Assembly (NCBI GenBank): GCA_025267735.1
Contig: CM046303.1
Span: forward strand, 50,361,403-50,425,402
From: Mactra quadrangularis
Taxonomy: Eukaryota; Mollusca; Bivalvia; Venerida; Mactridae
DNA: 64,000 bases
Direction of reading: 5' to 3'
Part shown: one piece after another, positions 1 to 12,586 of the stretch
Layout of the letters: each line of letters opens with the position of its first letter
Numbering within the stretch: the stretch's first letter is position 1
The notes under the pieces: generated by a model
Seen by the model: the letters and a program-made list of their open reading frames with translations, nothing else
The model's database searches: none
What the model was told of the DNA's origin: nothing
Position numbers and translations under genes: made by a program

Positions 1-3000
1 AACAAAATTGTATTTCTGTTACCAAAGAGTTTCGCTTTACTAGATTTCTTTCATCATAAGTGAAAGGTAAAACTGGCTATTGGAATAGCAACAATTCGCA
101 GTTCAATGATTTTAATATTAAATTTTATTCTGATATAAAATGTATTTGCATGTATTCCGAGAAATAATGTTTTGGGTAAATAAAACAAAACAAAAATACA
201 AACACATTGTATACGGTTTTTGTTAACAGTAGACATTTTTAAACTCATCTGATGTTTAATCAAACGTTTATTACTTTACACATATCATTTCAGGGCTATT
301 TATGGTTCCGTCTATGAAATTGTTATCGTTTCAATGATAGAAGTAGAACTTTATATAATGAATTAGTTTTCAAATATAAGATGTTAACGTTTGACAACAA
401 TCTTTTGCGAACTAATTTCTACAGCAAGTAAGTATTACAAATACATCGACAGATAAAATTACAAACATAAACGCAGTGGACTACTTAACTATTTTTTTTT
501 AATTCACATGTTATATGTTTTATTATTCAAAAATTTCTATCACTTATTGTCTATATATATGTGTGTGTGTTGTTTTAACCGACTTTTTCTTGCTAAATAT
601 ACTGCTCGCTAGCGTACTTTATTATCACTGCTAATAAATGCCTCTTGAAGAAAGACTTGGAACATTTGAGAGCCTTACCAAAATGAGTGTAATATCAACT
701 TTGATGACCACATCGATTGTCGTGTAACATAAAGTTAAGCTTTCAAATAATGAATGTAAGATTGCACTTGTTCATGTTATTGTTTTTAATATGCCACTAA
801 TTCTGAAGTCCTTTGTTTAATCTGTAACAAAGCCGGAGCAGTACAAGACATTATAAACACATTTGCAAATGTTTAAAAATTTTACTGATATAAATGTAAG
901 TGTTGATTGTTTCAAACTCTTTAGGTATATTTGTTTCAGGTTTTTATACCCATACATTTATAACTTATAAGGTTACTAATGAGTCATTAGGTATCATCAT
1001 AATGAATATTTATAAATCACTTACAATACATCATGTGTATTAATATCGATAATTGCATTGCATTCTCTTAAAATTATCTTGTATATTCTATTGGTAAAGG
1101 ACAAGAACCTGATGCATAGCAACATTTAATTGTTGAATGGTAAAACTACTACATATAACTAAGGATATTGTAGTATATACATCCCTGCTTAGACACATAA
1201 ATCAAGAAATGTCTCAAGTACTAATCCCTAAGGTTTAACGATGATGTTTTTCCAATTATCGCCTGGGTCATTTCATAACAATGCATTTAAAGACAATTAC
1301 AAAAATCAATGGGAAAGCTAGTTACGTCCAGAAATATCCGGATAGCTCAGCCACGAGCGTGATGCACTGGCAGCTACATGTAGATTGGCTTTGAATACAG
1401 CTCCAAACTGATAAAAAATGCAATTCCTCCGGGCGTTGAGTTTGTTCGGGACTTACGGCACATCATTACATAATTGGTTACATGTTTTACACTATAAAAC
1501 TTTGTTTAACATAGGGTAAGTAAAAACATAGTTTATTCATGGTCTGGTCTATTTGGGGTTTAAATAGTCCATTTATCTCAATAATGAAAGTTTAAATTAA
1601 CATTTACTGCATGTACATCAACCCAATTTAGAACTTATTGAATGCATTTTAAATAAAATTGTAATTTTATTTTGTATTTTTGGTAGTAATTTAACTATAG
1701 CAATTTTCTTTTAAGGATGCAATCCAAACTACGTACAGCTCTTAAAGATATAAAGCAGGCATATTTGAGGATATCTACCTTTTTGCTATATTAGTTTGAA
1801 TCCAATCGATTCGAACTTCTTGCTGCTAACAACAATTGTACAACCTTAACGATTTCATTAAATTGCATCACTTTGTTATTTGTAACTTCACATGGAGAAG
1901 AATTGCTATTACATCGCATACTTTGCTTCATTGTCTGATTGCAAAGTGAACAGCCAAAACATATTTAAAAAGAATCATTGTGATTATTAAACATAATTAT
2001 GTTTCTTCCAATGTCGACATCTTGTTAATTAAAGAAGTTGAGAATTAAGAAGATTTGATTATGACATATAATATTAGACATTAAGCTATTTGACTTTAAT
2101 TAGAAATTCATCGCGTTGTTTATACAATAAGCACCCAAAGGAATTCATTGGAAAACTTTGAATTGATAATTGGTTTGGGTTTTTTCACCAAAGCTATATG
2201 GTTTTGTCTGACATTTCAGTCGATATTAAATACTGGAGATATCCTACATAAAATAAGTTTTAGACTACATGTGTATTAATGTTTCTTAGGAAGACCTTGT
2301 CGTTTAATCGTGTATCCAATGTGAACGCTAATCGAAGATTAGTCTGACTACATGAATAAATTATCACCTATAAATTGTCAACGTGTGACAACATTCTTGA
2401 ATTAGAATGTTGTCGTAGGTATAAGTGATCACAGCAGGTTGATGGTTAATTAAATTTGTACATTAAATTTGCGTTGTGTTTTGTATTTGTTCTTCGGATA
2501 TTCGTTTGAGGTCCTTTTATATTTTCTAAAATATGTTTAATGTCTCTTGATTTAAAAGCAAATATGAGATGCGTTGGGTTCCGCCGCCTCGACTAATTGT
2601 GGCACTTGAAATAGATAACACAAAACAATTTGGATTCAAGTTTGGTCATCTGACAAGAACTTTGTTTGATTTTACAGAATTATTCAAAGGACAAATAATT
2701 ATAATTATTTTTATATATGATTCAACTAAACAAAGTCAATCCTGTTTAAACTGATCATCTCCTGTCTTAACAGTATTGACAGTGATATGGTTCTAATGCA
2801 TATTTCTAAGGTACAATATAATAAGATAACAATAAATCTGTTTCAGGACATTTACATACATGTATAAGCACTTGACAACGACGACAATGATCAACTTGGG
2901 GACAATTTGACCTTTTTTACACTGAGTCAGTATTCTGTACAAACAATACTGTAATATAATTAACACTTATTATTACTTCTTGAAAAAGTGTGTCTTTATG

Positions 3001-3400
3001 TCTGATTATAAGGCATGAGATAACATCAATGTTTTTATATAAGAGTTCAATTAATATACATGGTTAAATTTTTATGTTGGACAGTAGTCTCAAATCACCA
3101 GTATCATAAAGACGCACAAACATGGGATTCTTTTACAGCACATTTGTGTTTTCTCATTATTTAATATAGCTATTTGTTTGCACAGTTCTTATTCGTATAT
3201 AACTTTGATGTGTACTAGTTTAAAGAAGCTATAATTTGAGGTTGAATTATACTGGCCACGCCATATAAATACAATTGTTAAGCGTCTCAATGCTATCCAG
3301 TTTACTTTAATTATTATGTAAATTGTCATGTTTAGTTTCTGTATGATTTCATTGTGATGTACGTGGCGCTTCACATATCAAATTTTAACCGCGTGCCGTG
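1..3400. other. A+T-rich intergenic DNA, no supported gene
   Basis: Only short open frames occur here, none with codon bias, splice context or a recognisable motif. A short stretch near 1333-1400 begins with a box-A-like run similar to the start of the SINE-C head and is followed by a weak box-B-like run, so it may be a degenerate tRNA-derived SINE. A short TG run lies near 560-572. Nothing else was identified. Confidence 0.5.
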
Positions 3401-3660
3401 GATCTTAAATAATTTTACAAGGACCTTTAAAATAGCTACAATTAACTGCAACTATTTAACCAGGCACTAAAAACATTTTTGTCCATTTATTATAAATCTA
3501 TATTCAATGCAGCTGGTACACCAGACATGTCAAGTACAATTGTTATAAAAATGTTATCTGTATACTTCATCAATACTGTCATTACAAGGAAGTGTCTCAG
3601 ACTTAATATATTATATTATGAGACACGTCGGAAACATAAAGGAGAAATTATATTGCAATA
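3400..3660. repeat. Possible diverged third copy of the 23.4/28.1-kb duplicated segment
   Basis: The stretch around 3496-3535 (…TTCAATGCAGCTGGTACACC…) resembles 23440-23475 and 28128-28165, which share the core 'CAATACAGCTGTTATAC' followed by 'CATGTCAACTGCAAT'. A run reading 'CTGCAACTATTTAACCAG' at about 3447 also recalls 23383 and 28100. The resemblance is over tens of bases only, so this is a weak call that needs an alignment. Confidence 0.3.
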
Positions 3661-6430
3661 ACACTGACATTTTATCTTGAGACACAGTTAACTTGTAAGG
3701 ATTGAAACCAAAGCAATTAGTTTTGCACATAGGAGGAAACTTATTGACATAAAACAGCACTTATATTTCTATGATTCTATAATATACTTACTGAAGAATC
3801 AATCCAGAAGAAAACCGTAAATTATTTATTTCAAATTTCTATTGAAATTTATATTAGAATTGACTACAAACGTATTTTTGTTTTTTGGACGGTTTAACAC
3901 CGTAGCAAGACATTGTCGATTTTGAAACATAATGTATATAACTACCCCAGTTCTCTACCTAGTTGAATAATGCATTTTGGCATCTACACACTTTTCACAA
4001 GTAAAGCAAAACATGTGCGTGGGCGAACTGATACTGTGTACTAAAGCATTTTGCTTACATGTATTAACGTAATCTACTGGTAATTGCTGACTTTTTACAA
4101 AAGACTTTGACTTAGGTTATGAGATAGTTTGAAATGTGCCCCTTCTTCATAAAAAAATAAGTTCAAAATTATTCCACAATGCAACATATTCTTTTGTCCA
4201 TTTCCACAATAATCAAAGCTGTGACATTAACTTTACTTAATAAAAGTCCAAAGCAGTTGTCGGTTCTTCCATTTAAATAGCATGTAACTATTTAGCTTTC
4301 ATATTGTAAATGCCAAAGCATGTTAGGCGCAAATCTCTTGATGTAGATGTTTTCTTCTCATTCTAAATACATAATACATATTGCTGCTTTCGAAAGTGTT
4401 AATTGTTAATTCTTTTATGTGTTTTAGTATTAATGGTTTTAGGTGTACCAATTCTATTGTACTGCAATGATATAACAACAATTATCATCTTTTAAAAATT
4501 ACGTTACGTATAACTAATAATATTCGATGTCACATTTGGAAAATTAGAAAAAGGCTGGTGATTCAATTGTTTTACAGAACGCATAAAATCTTGTCATGTA
4601 ACAAATTCAATAACCCATTCCCTGTTATTTCAAAAATGTCAAAGGCTGAACATATCTAGGAATATGATACGATTGTCGCTTTGTATTGTGATTAATTAGT
4701 ATCTAATCTATTTGTAACAATATTACAAGCTAGACACTGCAGTGAGAAAAGCAATTTCGGTTTATTTGATATTCCTTCTGATATGTTTCACTCGCACATT
4801 AAAAGTCTGGTTTTCGAAAATGATAACTGTTAAAAACATTTACAGACTAGTTCAATTGATTACAGATGGTATTTTTCCATTTACAATTTCCCTTACAATG
4901 TATTAAATGAGTATTTTCCTTCATCGGGTTAAATGGAATATTATATCTTTTATCGCATTCGCCTACCAAATAAGTACAAAAATATATTTTTTAGATGTGT
5001 GAATTTCATATTTTCTGATCGCTATACTTGCGATTCCATTGGCCACAATGCTTGTCATTATTTGTTTCAAAATATACATAAAGCACACCGCTTGTATATA
5101 GTGGTAAACCAATAAATACCGGCAATAAACTTATATTAAAATGTACATGCATAATTAATACCTTTTGTTATTTAAAAATTTCAAATTAATACTGTGAATA
5201 TATAAACCATCTCTTCATCTTCTTGTAAAATTCACATGTATACGTTACTATATTGATTATGTGTAATTATGCTTTAATTATTGTTAGTATTTATTTATGA
5301 ATATGTACTTTGTACTTTTCTAAATAAAATTCTGTTCTGTTCTGTTCTGTTCTGAAAACGATACATTCATAATAAACGCATAGTTTATATTTCGAATTAA
5401 GTAATAATTAAAACCATTGTAATAGTTATAAACGGCTTCGATATGGAATCAATTGTTATATTAAGGTTGATGAATGTTTATATATAATAGTAACTAGTTT
5501 TCCTTGTATGAATGACATCATGTACATGTACACAGTGAGCAGGATAATAGAATTATAAAACGATTTCAAAAATACCATCGACATAACTATCTACATGTTA
5601 ATGCGTTCCAAAAAAAGCCAATACGTCGCAATGCGCTTGGACTTTAGTTTAGAACAGCGTAGTACCTTACAACTTTGTAGTAATATCACATGATGTGATA
5701 CAAATGATATAAATAATATCAAATGGCCATCTTAGTCCGATTATTTCTTGGTAGTCCAAAACAATCAATCGTAAAATTGCCTTAACTAGAAAATTGTTTT
5801 ACCAGAGTACGTACAGATACATCAAAGACACATTAAATTACACATTAAAGTAGAAATGTCTCGACAAGTTTTTATATCCAGTTTTGATGTATCTGAAAGG
5901 TAAACTTAATGTCGGGAAATTGTATGCACTCTTATTGACTTAATCGGTAAAAGGAAAATCTCCCGGTTGAGGTTTCCCTTGTTTGCTTGTCTCATCAGAA
6001 TATAATAAGTATATTGACAAAACACTGTAAGTCTAAAATCATAATATTTCCGTTTGTCGGATGTATCATTTAAAAAACAATAAGAGATCCTAGTGTCACA
6101 TCCTTTAATTCTTCAATTATTCAAATACAGCCCTTCTAATTGTCAACAATCTTTTTATATTTCGTGGGCTGAAAGAAACATTATTGTAACTCCCTTATTG
6201 TAACTACGTTTCACCATAATGGATTTAAAAAACGCGAAAACCTTTATCAGACAAAAATAGTCTTAGTCTTGAATGACGTATGGTCGACGGTGTATGGCTG
6301 GCAGTATGACTATATGCAATGTTATTGATTCTCTTTAAGTATATCTTTATTTATTGTAACACATGAAATTGGATTACGGTATGAATAAACACAAGCATTT
6401 ATATGGTAGTCTTAACGTTCTACAACAATT
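3660..6430. other. A+T-rich intergenic DNA, no supported gene
   Basis: I see no gene, splice-supported exon or clear mobile element between the duplicated remnant near 3.5 kb and the MITE at 6448, apart from the pentanucleotide tail listed separately. Open frames are short and have the composition expected of random A+T-rich DNA. Confidence 0.5.
5330..5354 (+). repeat. (TTCTG)5 microsatellite, possible LINE 3' tail
   Basis: Five perfect copies of TTCTG directly follow 'CTAAATAAAA'. An AATAAA followed by a short tandem pentamer is a common 3' end of some non-LTR retrotransposon families (CR1/Rex1-like), so the preceding ~100 bp could be a truncated LINE tail. No coding remnant was recognised upstream, so only the microsatellite is certain. 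Confidence 0.6.
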
Positions 6431-6447
6431 GTATGTAACTGACCATA

Positions 6448-6846
6448 CAGTCTGATTAAAACCAGATCTAAAAGATTTTCGCTCGCTTACTCGCTAATTT
6501 AGATCTGGCCCTTTCCATTCGAAGGTCACGTTCAGGCGACCTTTTCTCATCATATTATTCATGACGAAATTGTTATAATACGTAACTTGTTTACATCGTC
6601 TACGTCACGCAATTTGAAATGAGCCGCCCAATCGCAGACTGTGAATATTACCGCGGTTAAATTAGCAAGCAAAACTTGGTCTAAAAATAGAAATTACGAA
6701 ATCAAAATGTGATTAATAGTGTTTTCGTCTAGATGAATGCTACGCATTGATTGGTCGACACAAAGTTCGCCTCGACGTGACCTCTCACAGAGAAAGTACA
6801 GATCCTGTACGACATCGGTCTACAGGATATGTGTTTACGGAGATTG
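6448..6846 (+). mobile_element. MULE-like MITE, copy 1 (399 bp)
   Basis: The element starts CAGTCTGATTAAAACC and ends CGGAGATTG, so the outer 6 bp form an inverted pair (CAATCT/AGATTG in the other copies). A perfect 9-bp target-site duplication CTGACCATA flanks it at 6439-6447 and 6847-6855. Near the left end a stem is formed by CCAGATCTAAA and TTTAGATCTGG around a loop rich in CGCTCGC. Near the right end AGATCCTGTA pairs with TACAGGATA. It is closely similar along its length to 21302-21693 and, at both ends, to 52701-52943. No transposase ORF is present, so it is non-autonomous. The 9-bp duplication points to the Mutator (MULE) superfamily, which is inference. Confidence 0.85.
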
Positions 6847-6855
6847 CTGACCATA

Positions 6856-7814
6856 CTAATATTTATGTCGTCAAAGTCAAACAATTTATTATTATAATCA
6901 AGCATCTTGAAAGTGAAGCCATGGTGGCTATAATAGTGAGTGCACATGCATCTGATCAAGTACTAGTGAAAAAAAAATAACAGTAGTTCATACATACAGA
7001 TAAAAAACTGGACAATTTTATATATCACCATTAAAACAAACGTTATTCATAAAACAACTATGGATATATGGTAACTTTAATTTGGCATGTGCAAGAGTAT
7101 AATTCATTTAAAGTGTTCATGAATTGTAAAAAATACAACTACATGGTTTAATTGATATTCTTAAAATAATTATGTTTAGGTTATCATATGTAACGTTTTT
7201 TTGTTTGAATGCTTTTTATCGATAGTATAATCAATTTCAAAGAGTAAGTGTCCAACACGAGGTCCAATTTGTTCTTATATAAGGATGCTTTGTGTTTGTG
7301 AGTTATTTAAGCACAGTTTTCACGAACCAACATCGGTAGAGTTCAATTGTGTCAATAATATACTGACAATTCCTGAACAAGGAACTTAAATCCATTTAGA
7401 AAGGCAATTCAAATGTCAAACCTAAATCTGCTTTCTTTGACTTCTCAGTTATGCATTTTCGTATCGCAATAATGATGCTCGTCTTCAAGATAAGTGCATG
7501 ACCAAAATATCGTTGTGATAGCAACACATTTACTGAATGTGTTTTCTAAAGGTTAAACCATTGTTATCAATGGTTAACGTATTGTTGGTAACAACTTGTT
7601 TGTCTTAGTGGTAAATTGATATGTTTATTTCTGTTTAGCAAGCCTGCATCGTTTGGTGATAATATTCAATCGAAATTGCTGTAGTATACATGTACATGTA
7701 CGTCCCGACTTCTACTAGCAAATTAAATTCGGTATAGAGAGTCATGATATTATCTTTAAATCTAGTAATGATATTACTGGAACTGAATTATGACTTAAGC
7801 ATTAAAAATGTAAC
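6856..7814. other. A+T-rich intergenic DNA, no supported gene
   Basis: Nothing recognisable was found between the MITE and the degenerate SINE at 7815, apart from a short TACATGTACATGTAC self-complementary run near 7687. Confidence 0.5.
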
Positions 7815-8092
7815 ATTGAGTACCGGAATCCCTGGCGCAGTTGAGAGGTACACAAAGATTTCAAATCTAGATTTTCGAAGGGGGCACAGGATCTAATCAA
7901 ATCCGGTGATGGTATACCCTAACATGAAAAAAAAGGAACAAAATGCATATTTTACTAAAAAAAGAGGTAAAAGGAGAAGTTACCGGAATTGAGGAATAGG
8001 TGAGTATGGGATAGAGACAAGGGTCAATGAAAGCTAAGTTAGATGATCTGGTTGTCGTAAGATTACCCTTATTGTGTTTACACGGCGTTAAC
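7815..8092 (+). mobile_element. SINE family A, diverged copy
   Basis: The head has a decayed tRNA-like start (CTGGCGCAGTTGAGAGGTA resembles the box A of the 42.5-kb copy). The body keeps 'GGTGAGTATGGGATAGAGAC', 'GGTCAATGAAAGCTAAGTTAG' and the terminal 'ACACGGCGTTAAC', in the same order as the copies at 12299-12586 and 42484-42779. It lacks a clear target-site duplication and is the oldest-looking of the three. It lies about 190 bp outside the left end of the foldback element. Confidence 0.75.
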
Positions 8093-8275
8093 ATCTATAA
8101 ACAATTATGTCATGATTTTAACTAGTTGGGTTAATTCTTCACATGTATTGTCTTTAATACTATCCCGTTTATTTAAAATAAGTCAACATCCTCAGCCTGG
8201 GAAATGATACTAATTCTTAATCAGATCTGAAAAGTTCTCCCCGAAAAAAAAATGTGAAAACGTCACAGTAATGTA

Positions 8276-8284
8276 ACATATCTC
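8276..8284. repeat. Left 9-bp target-site duplication of the foldback element
   Basis: ACATATCTC directly abuts the left terminus AGGTCTGTG and is repeated perfectly at 16829-16837, directly outside the right terminus. A 9-bp duplication is characteristic of Mutator-like elements and Drosophila Foldback elements. Confidence 0.9.
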
Positions 8285-8480
8285 AGGTCTGTGAAGTTAG
8301 CTATCTATTGTCTATTCTCTATTCAAAAGTCTATTCGCACAATAGACAGCTATGTATTGAGAAATCTATTCATTCAGAAATCTATTCGCATTTACTGTAT
8401 ACATAGGCATAGGTAAGTTCAAAAATCTGTACAAAAATCTGTTCACAAAATGCCGAAAAGACAGCTGTCTAATCGGAAAT
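8285..8480 (+). repeat. Left terminal inverted repeat, non-tandem outer part
   Basis: This segment runs from AGGTCTGTGAAGTTAGC through the landmark 'TGTATACATAGGCATAGGT' to 'TGCCGAAAAGACAGCTG'. It is almost identical to the reverse complement of 15125-15320 and more diverged from the reverse complement of 16640-16828. Scattered 'TCTATTC' words already occur in it, so the tandem array may have grown from the terminus itself. Confidence 0.88.
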
Positions 8481-11400
8481 CTATTCAGAAGTCTATTCGA
8501 AAAAAGTCACTAGTGCAATCAGACATATTTAAAAGTCTTTTCATAGAAAACATAAATAGACAAATGTCCATTCAAAAGTCTATTCCGAAGTCTATTTGAA
8601 AAAAGCCAGTAATGCAATCAAACAGATTTAAATGTATTTTCGTGGAATACGTAAAGATGCAAATGTCCATTCAAATGTCTATTCCGAAGTCTATTCGCAA
8701 ATTTATGTATATGCATTCAAAATGAGGGTGAAGTCTTTTATAGAATTTCGAATAGAGAGCTGTCCATTTAAATGTCTATTCAGAAGTCTATTCGCAAAAT
8801 CTGGTAAATGCTTTCAGAATGAGTCAGAAGTCTATTATGCAGTAGCGAATACACAGCTATCCATTCAAAAGTCTGTTCAGAAGTTAATTTGCTAAATCAT
8901 ATATATGCAATTAGAATGCGTCTGAAGTCTTTAATTAAGTTGCGAATAGATATATGTCGATTCAAAAGTCTATTCAGAAGTCTATTTGCAATATAATGTA
9001 TAAGCAAGGACGGAAGTCCATTCAGAAGTATATTCGAAAAAAGCCTGTAATGCAATCAAACAGATATCCATTCAAAAGTCTTTTCAAAAGTCTATTCGAA
9101 AAATCATATATAGGCATAAAGAATGTGTCTGTAATCTATTTTAAAGTTGTAAATAGACAGATGTCCATTGAAAGATTTATTCAGAAGTCTATTCGCAAAA
9201 TCTGGTGAATGTATTCAGAATGAGCCAGAAGTCTATTATAGGTTTTTGAATAGAGAGCTGTCCATTCAAAAGTCTATTCAGAAGTCTTTTCGCAAAAATC
9301 ATACATATGCAATATGAATGTGTCTGCAGACTGTTATAAAGTTGCAAATAGACAGATGTCCATTCAAATGTCTATTCAGAAGTCTATTCGCAAAAAAATC
9401 TGGTAAATGAGTCCATAATGATCCAGAAGTCTATTTTAGATTTTCGAATAGAGAGCTGTCCATTCAAAAGTCTATTCAGAAGTCTTTTCGCAAAAATCAT
9501 ATATATGCATTATGAATGTGTCTGTAGACTGTTATAGAGTAGCGAATAGACAGCTGTCCATTCAAAAGTCTATTCAGAAGTCTTTTCGCAAAAAATCATA
9601 TAAATGCATTATGAATGTGTCTGTAGACTGTTATAAAGTTGCAAATGGACAGATGTCCATTCAAAAATCTTTTCAGAAGTCTTTTCGCAAAAATCATATA
9701 TATGCATTATGAATGTGTCTGTAGACTGTTATAAAGTTGCAAATAGACAGATGTCCATTCAAAAGTCTATTCAGAAGTCTTTTCGCAAAAATCATATATA
9801 TGCATTATTAATGTGTCTGTAGACTGTTATAAAGTTGCAAATAGACAGATGTCCATTCAAAAGTCTATTCAGAAGTCTATTAACAAAATCTGGTAAATGC
9901 GTCCATAATGATCCAAGAGTCTTTTATAGATTTTCGAATAGAGAGCTGTCCATTCAAAAGTCTATTCAGAAGTCTTTTCGCAAAAATCATATATATGCAT
10001 TATGAATGTGTCTGTAGACTGTTATAAAGTTGAAAATAGACAGATGTCCATTCAAAAGTCTATTCAGAAGTCTTTTCGCAAAAAATCATATAAATGCATT
10101 ATGAATGTGTCTGTAGACTGTTATAAAGTTGCAAATGGACAGATGTCCATTCAAAAATCTTTTCAGAAGTCTTTTCGCAAAAATCATATATATGCATTAT
10201 GAATGTGTCTGTAGACTGTTATAAAGTTGCAAATAGACAGATGTCCATTCAAAAGTCTATTCAGAAGTCTTTTCGCGAAAATCATAAATATGGATTATGA
10301 ATGTGTCTGTAGACTGTTATAAAGTTGCAAATAGACAGATGTCCATTCAAAAGTCTATTCAGAAGTCTATTCGCAAAATCTGGTAAATGCGTCCATAATG
10401 ATCCAGAAGTCTATTATAGATTTTCGAATAGAGAGATGTCCATTCAAAAGTCTTTTCAGAAGTCTTTTCGCAAAAATCATTTTTATGCATTATGAATGTG
10501 TCTGTAGACTGTTATAAAGTTGCAAATAGACAGATGTACATTCAAAAGTCTATTCAGAAGTCTTTTCGCAAAAATCATATATATGCATTTTGAATGTGTC
10601 TGTAGACTGTTATAAAGTTGCAAATAGACAGATGTCCATTCAAAAGTCTATTCAGAAGTCTATTCACAAAATCTGGTAAATGCGTCCATAATGATCCAGA
10701 AGTCTATTATAGATTTTCGAATAGAGAGCTGTCCATTCAAAAGTCTTTTCAGAAGTCTTTTCGCAAAATTCAAATATATGCATTATGAATGTGTCTGTAG
10801 ACTGTTATAAAGTTGCAAATAGACAGATGTCCATTCAAAAGTCTATTCAGAAGTCTTTTCGCAAAAATCATATATATGCATTATTAATGTGTCTGTAGAC
10901 TGTTATAAAGTTGCAAATAGACAGATGTCCATTCAAAAGTCTATTCAGAAGTCTATTAACAAAATCTGGTAAATGCGTCCATAATGATCCAGAAGTCTAT
11001 TATAGATTTTCGAATAGAGAGCTGTCCATCCAAAAGTCTATTCAGAAGTCTTTTCGCAAAAATCATATATATGCATTATGAATGTGTCTGTAGACTGTTA
11101 TAAAGTTGCAAATAGACAGATGTCCATTCAAAAGTCTATTCAGAAATCTTTTCGCAAAAATCATATATATGCATTATGAATGTGTCTGTAGACTGTTATA
11201 AAGTTGCAAATAGACAGATGTCCATTCAAAAGTCTATTCAGAAGTCTATTCGCAAAATCTGGTAAATGCGTCCATAATGATCCAGAAGTCTATTATAGAT
11301 TTTCGGATAGACAGCTGTCCATTCAAAAGTCTATTCAGAAGTCTTTTCGCAAAATCAAATATATGCATTATGAATGTGTCTGTAGACTGTTATAAAGTTA

Positions 11401-11870
11401 CAAATAGACAGATGTCCATTCAAAAGTCTATTCAGAAGTCTATTCACAAAATCTGGTAAATGCGTCCATAATGATCCAGTAGTTTATTATAGATTTTCGA
11501 ATAGAGAGCTGTCTATTCAAAAGACTTTTCGGAAGTCTATTCGTAACATCATATTAGTATATGCTTTAAGAATTTGTCTGAGGTCTTTTATAAAGTAGCG
11601 AATAGACAGATGTTCTTTCAAAAGTCTATTCAGAAGTCTATCCACAAAATCTGGTAAATGCGTTCAGAATGTGTCAGAAGTCTAATTTAGAGTTTCGAAT
11701 AGAGAACTGTTCATTCAAAGTCTATTCAGAAGTTTATTTGCAAATTATTGTAATGCATTTAGGATGCGTCAGACATTTATTATAGAGTAGCGAATAGACA
11801 GCTGTCCATTGAAATGTCTTTTCAGAAGTCTATTCGCAAAACTATATTTATGCATTCAGAATGTGTCAGA
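8480..11870 (+). repeat. Left-arm tandem array, ~98-bp monomers in higher-order repeats
   Basis: Monomers share a core in which a 12-bp unit (ATTCAAAAGTCT, ATTCAGAAGTCT, ATTCGCAAA…) is repeated about three times. Two monomer types alternate: one with 'TGTGTCTGTAGACTGTTATA', the other with 'GCGTCCATAATGATCC'. The second type recurs at about 9421, 9911, 10401, 10694, 10987, 11280 and 11474, giving spacings of 490, 490, 293, 293, 293 and 194 bp, that is 5, 5, 3, 3, 3 and 2 monomers of ~98 bp. Similarity is highest in the centre (9.3-11.4 kb), as expected from recent unequal exchange, and lower at the flanks. Open frames here are by-products of the 12-bp sub-repeat. Confidence 0.9.
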
Positions 11871-11891
11871 TGAAATTGTGATAGACCTGCC

Positions 11892-12158
11892 ATGTCTACT
11901 GAAGTTTGCGTGGTTTTGCCTGAACTAAGTAAGTTTTTTAACTCTCGTAAACATAAATGAATCTCCCGAATGTTTCTGCAATTTTAGATGAAGATCGAAT
12001 TTGCCTTTTCATATCGTCGATTTCTTGCAGATTCTGTAAACCAAGTCGAGCCGGTAAAGCCTGGTTCAAACAAGATTACTGGAACCGTTGATTACACAAG
12101 TGCAATTGCAAATTCGGTAACCAGTGCTGGTTCTATTCGAGGACGCGCCATTGATTGA
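11892..12158 (+). CDS. Possible two-exon mini-gene or captured exon pair in the foldback spacer
   Basis: A putative first exon (11892-11928) begins with ATG in good context (CCTGCCATG) and runs 12 codons plus one base to a consensus donor, A|GTAAGT. After 102 bp comes a pyrimidine-rich acceptor, TTTCTTGCAG, at 12021-12030. The second exon (12031-12158) continues in the same phase for 41 codons to TGA at 12156-12158. The predicted product is 54 residues, starting MSTEVCVVLPEL and ending AGSIRGRAID. The second exon is visibly richer in G+C than its surroundings and reads like a real protein. I recognise no domain. It could be a host gene fragment captured by the element, a short accessory ORF of the element, or chance. 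An upstream in-frame stop lies at 11871-11873. Splice phase match and composition are the only evidence. Confidence 0.4.
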
Positions 12159-12298
12159 GACATGCTAATATTTCGAAGCTTGTAGGCAGAAAAACCTTTG
12201 AATTTCATATTAAATCGTAAACAAATTGTTATTATCCACAAGAAAAATAAGCGCCAAAACAAAACTACTAAGTCACCAATTTACATTTAAGCGATAAA

Positions 12299-12586
12299 TT
12301 TATAAATTTATTGGAGTTAACGCCGTATCAACACAATTTAGGTCATTTCACGGCGTCTAGCGCACCTAACCTAGCTCTCCTGGACCATTGTCTATAACCA
12401 GTACTCACCTACCCTTCCACAAGGCCGGAAACTTCTCCATATTATCTAATCAATGGAGGAAAATCGACATTATTGTCAAATTTTCATTGAAGGGTATGAC
12501 CTCCCCGGGTGGGATTCGAACCCGCACCCCCTCGGGCACGAGTATCCAAATCCCGGCGCGCTACCAACTGCGCTATCGACCCGGGT
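12299..12586 (-). mobile_element. SINE family A, copy inserted in the foldback spacer
   Basis: On the minus strand the tRNA-like head reads CGGGTCGATAGCGCAGTTGG (box A) and GGGTTCGAATCCC (box B). It is followed by the SINE body (…TTGACAATAATGTCG…, …GGTGAGTACTGG…, …AAGCTAGGTTAGGTGCGCT…) and the terminal 'ACGGCGTTAAC'. A 13-bp target-site duplication with one mismatch, TTTAAG(C/T)GATAAA, lies at 12286-12298 and 12587-12599. It is the best preserved head of the three family-A copies. Because it sits between the two arms, it inserted after the foldback element's spacer existed. It is a SINE head, not a free tRNA gene. Confidence 0.88.

Noticed and set aside
6729..6980. Open frames on both strands over the MITE at 6.4 kb and a similar one at 52.8 kb
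   Set aside because: They are shared because the MITE is shared; no transposase-like motif is present.
8632..11459. Series of 60-87-codon open frames with repeated SIQKS and CPFKS motifs in the left arm
   Set aside because: They are produced by the stop-free 12-bp sub-repeat (a multiple of three). The 98-bp monomer is not a multiple of three, so frames break each monomer, and the same words appear on both strands.
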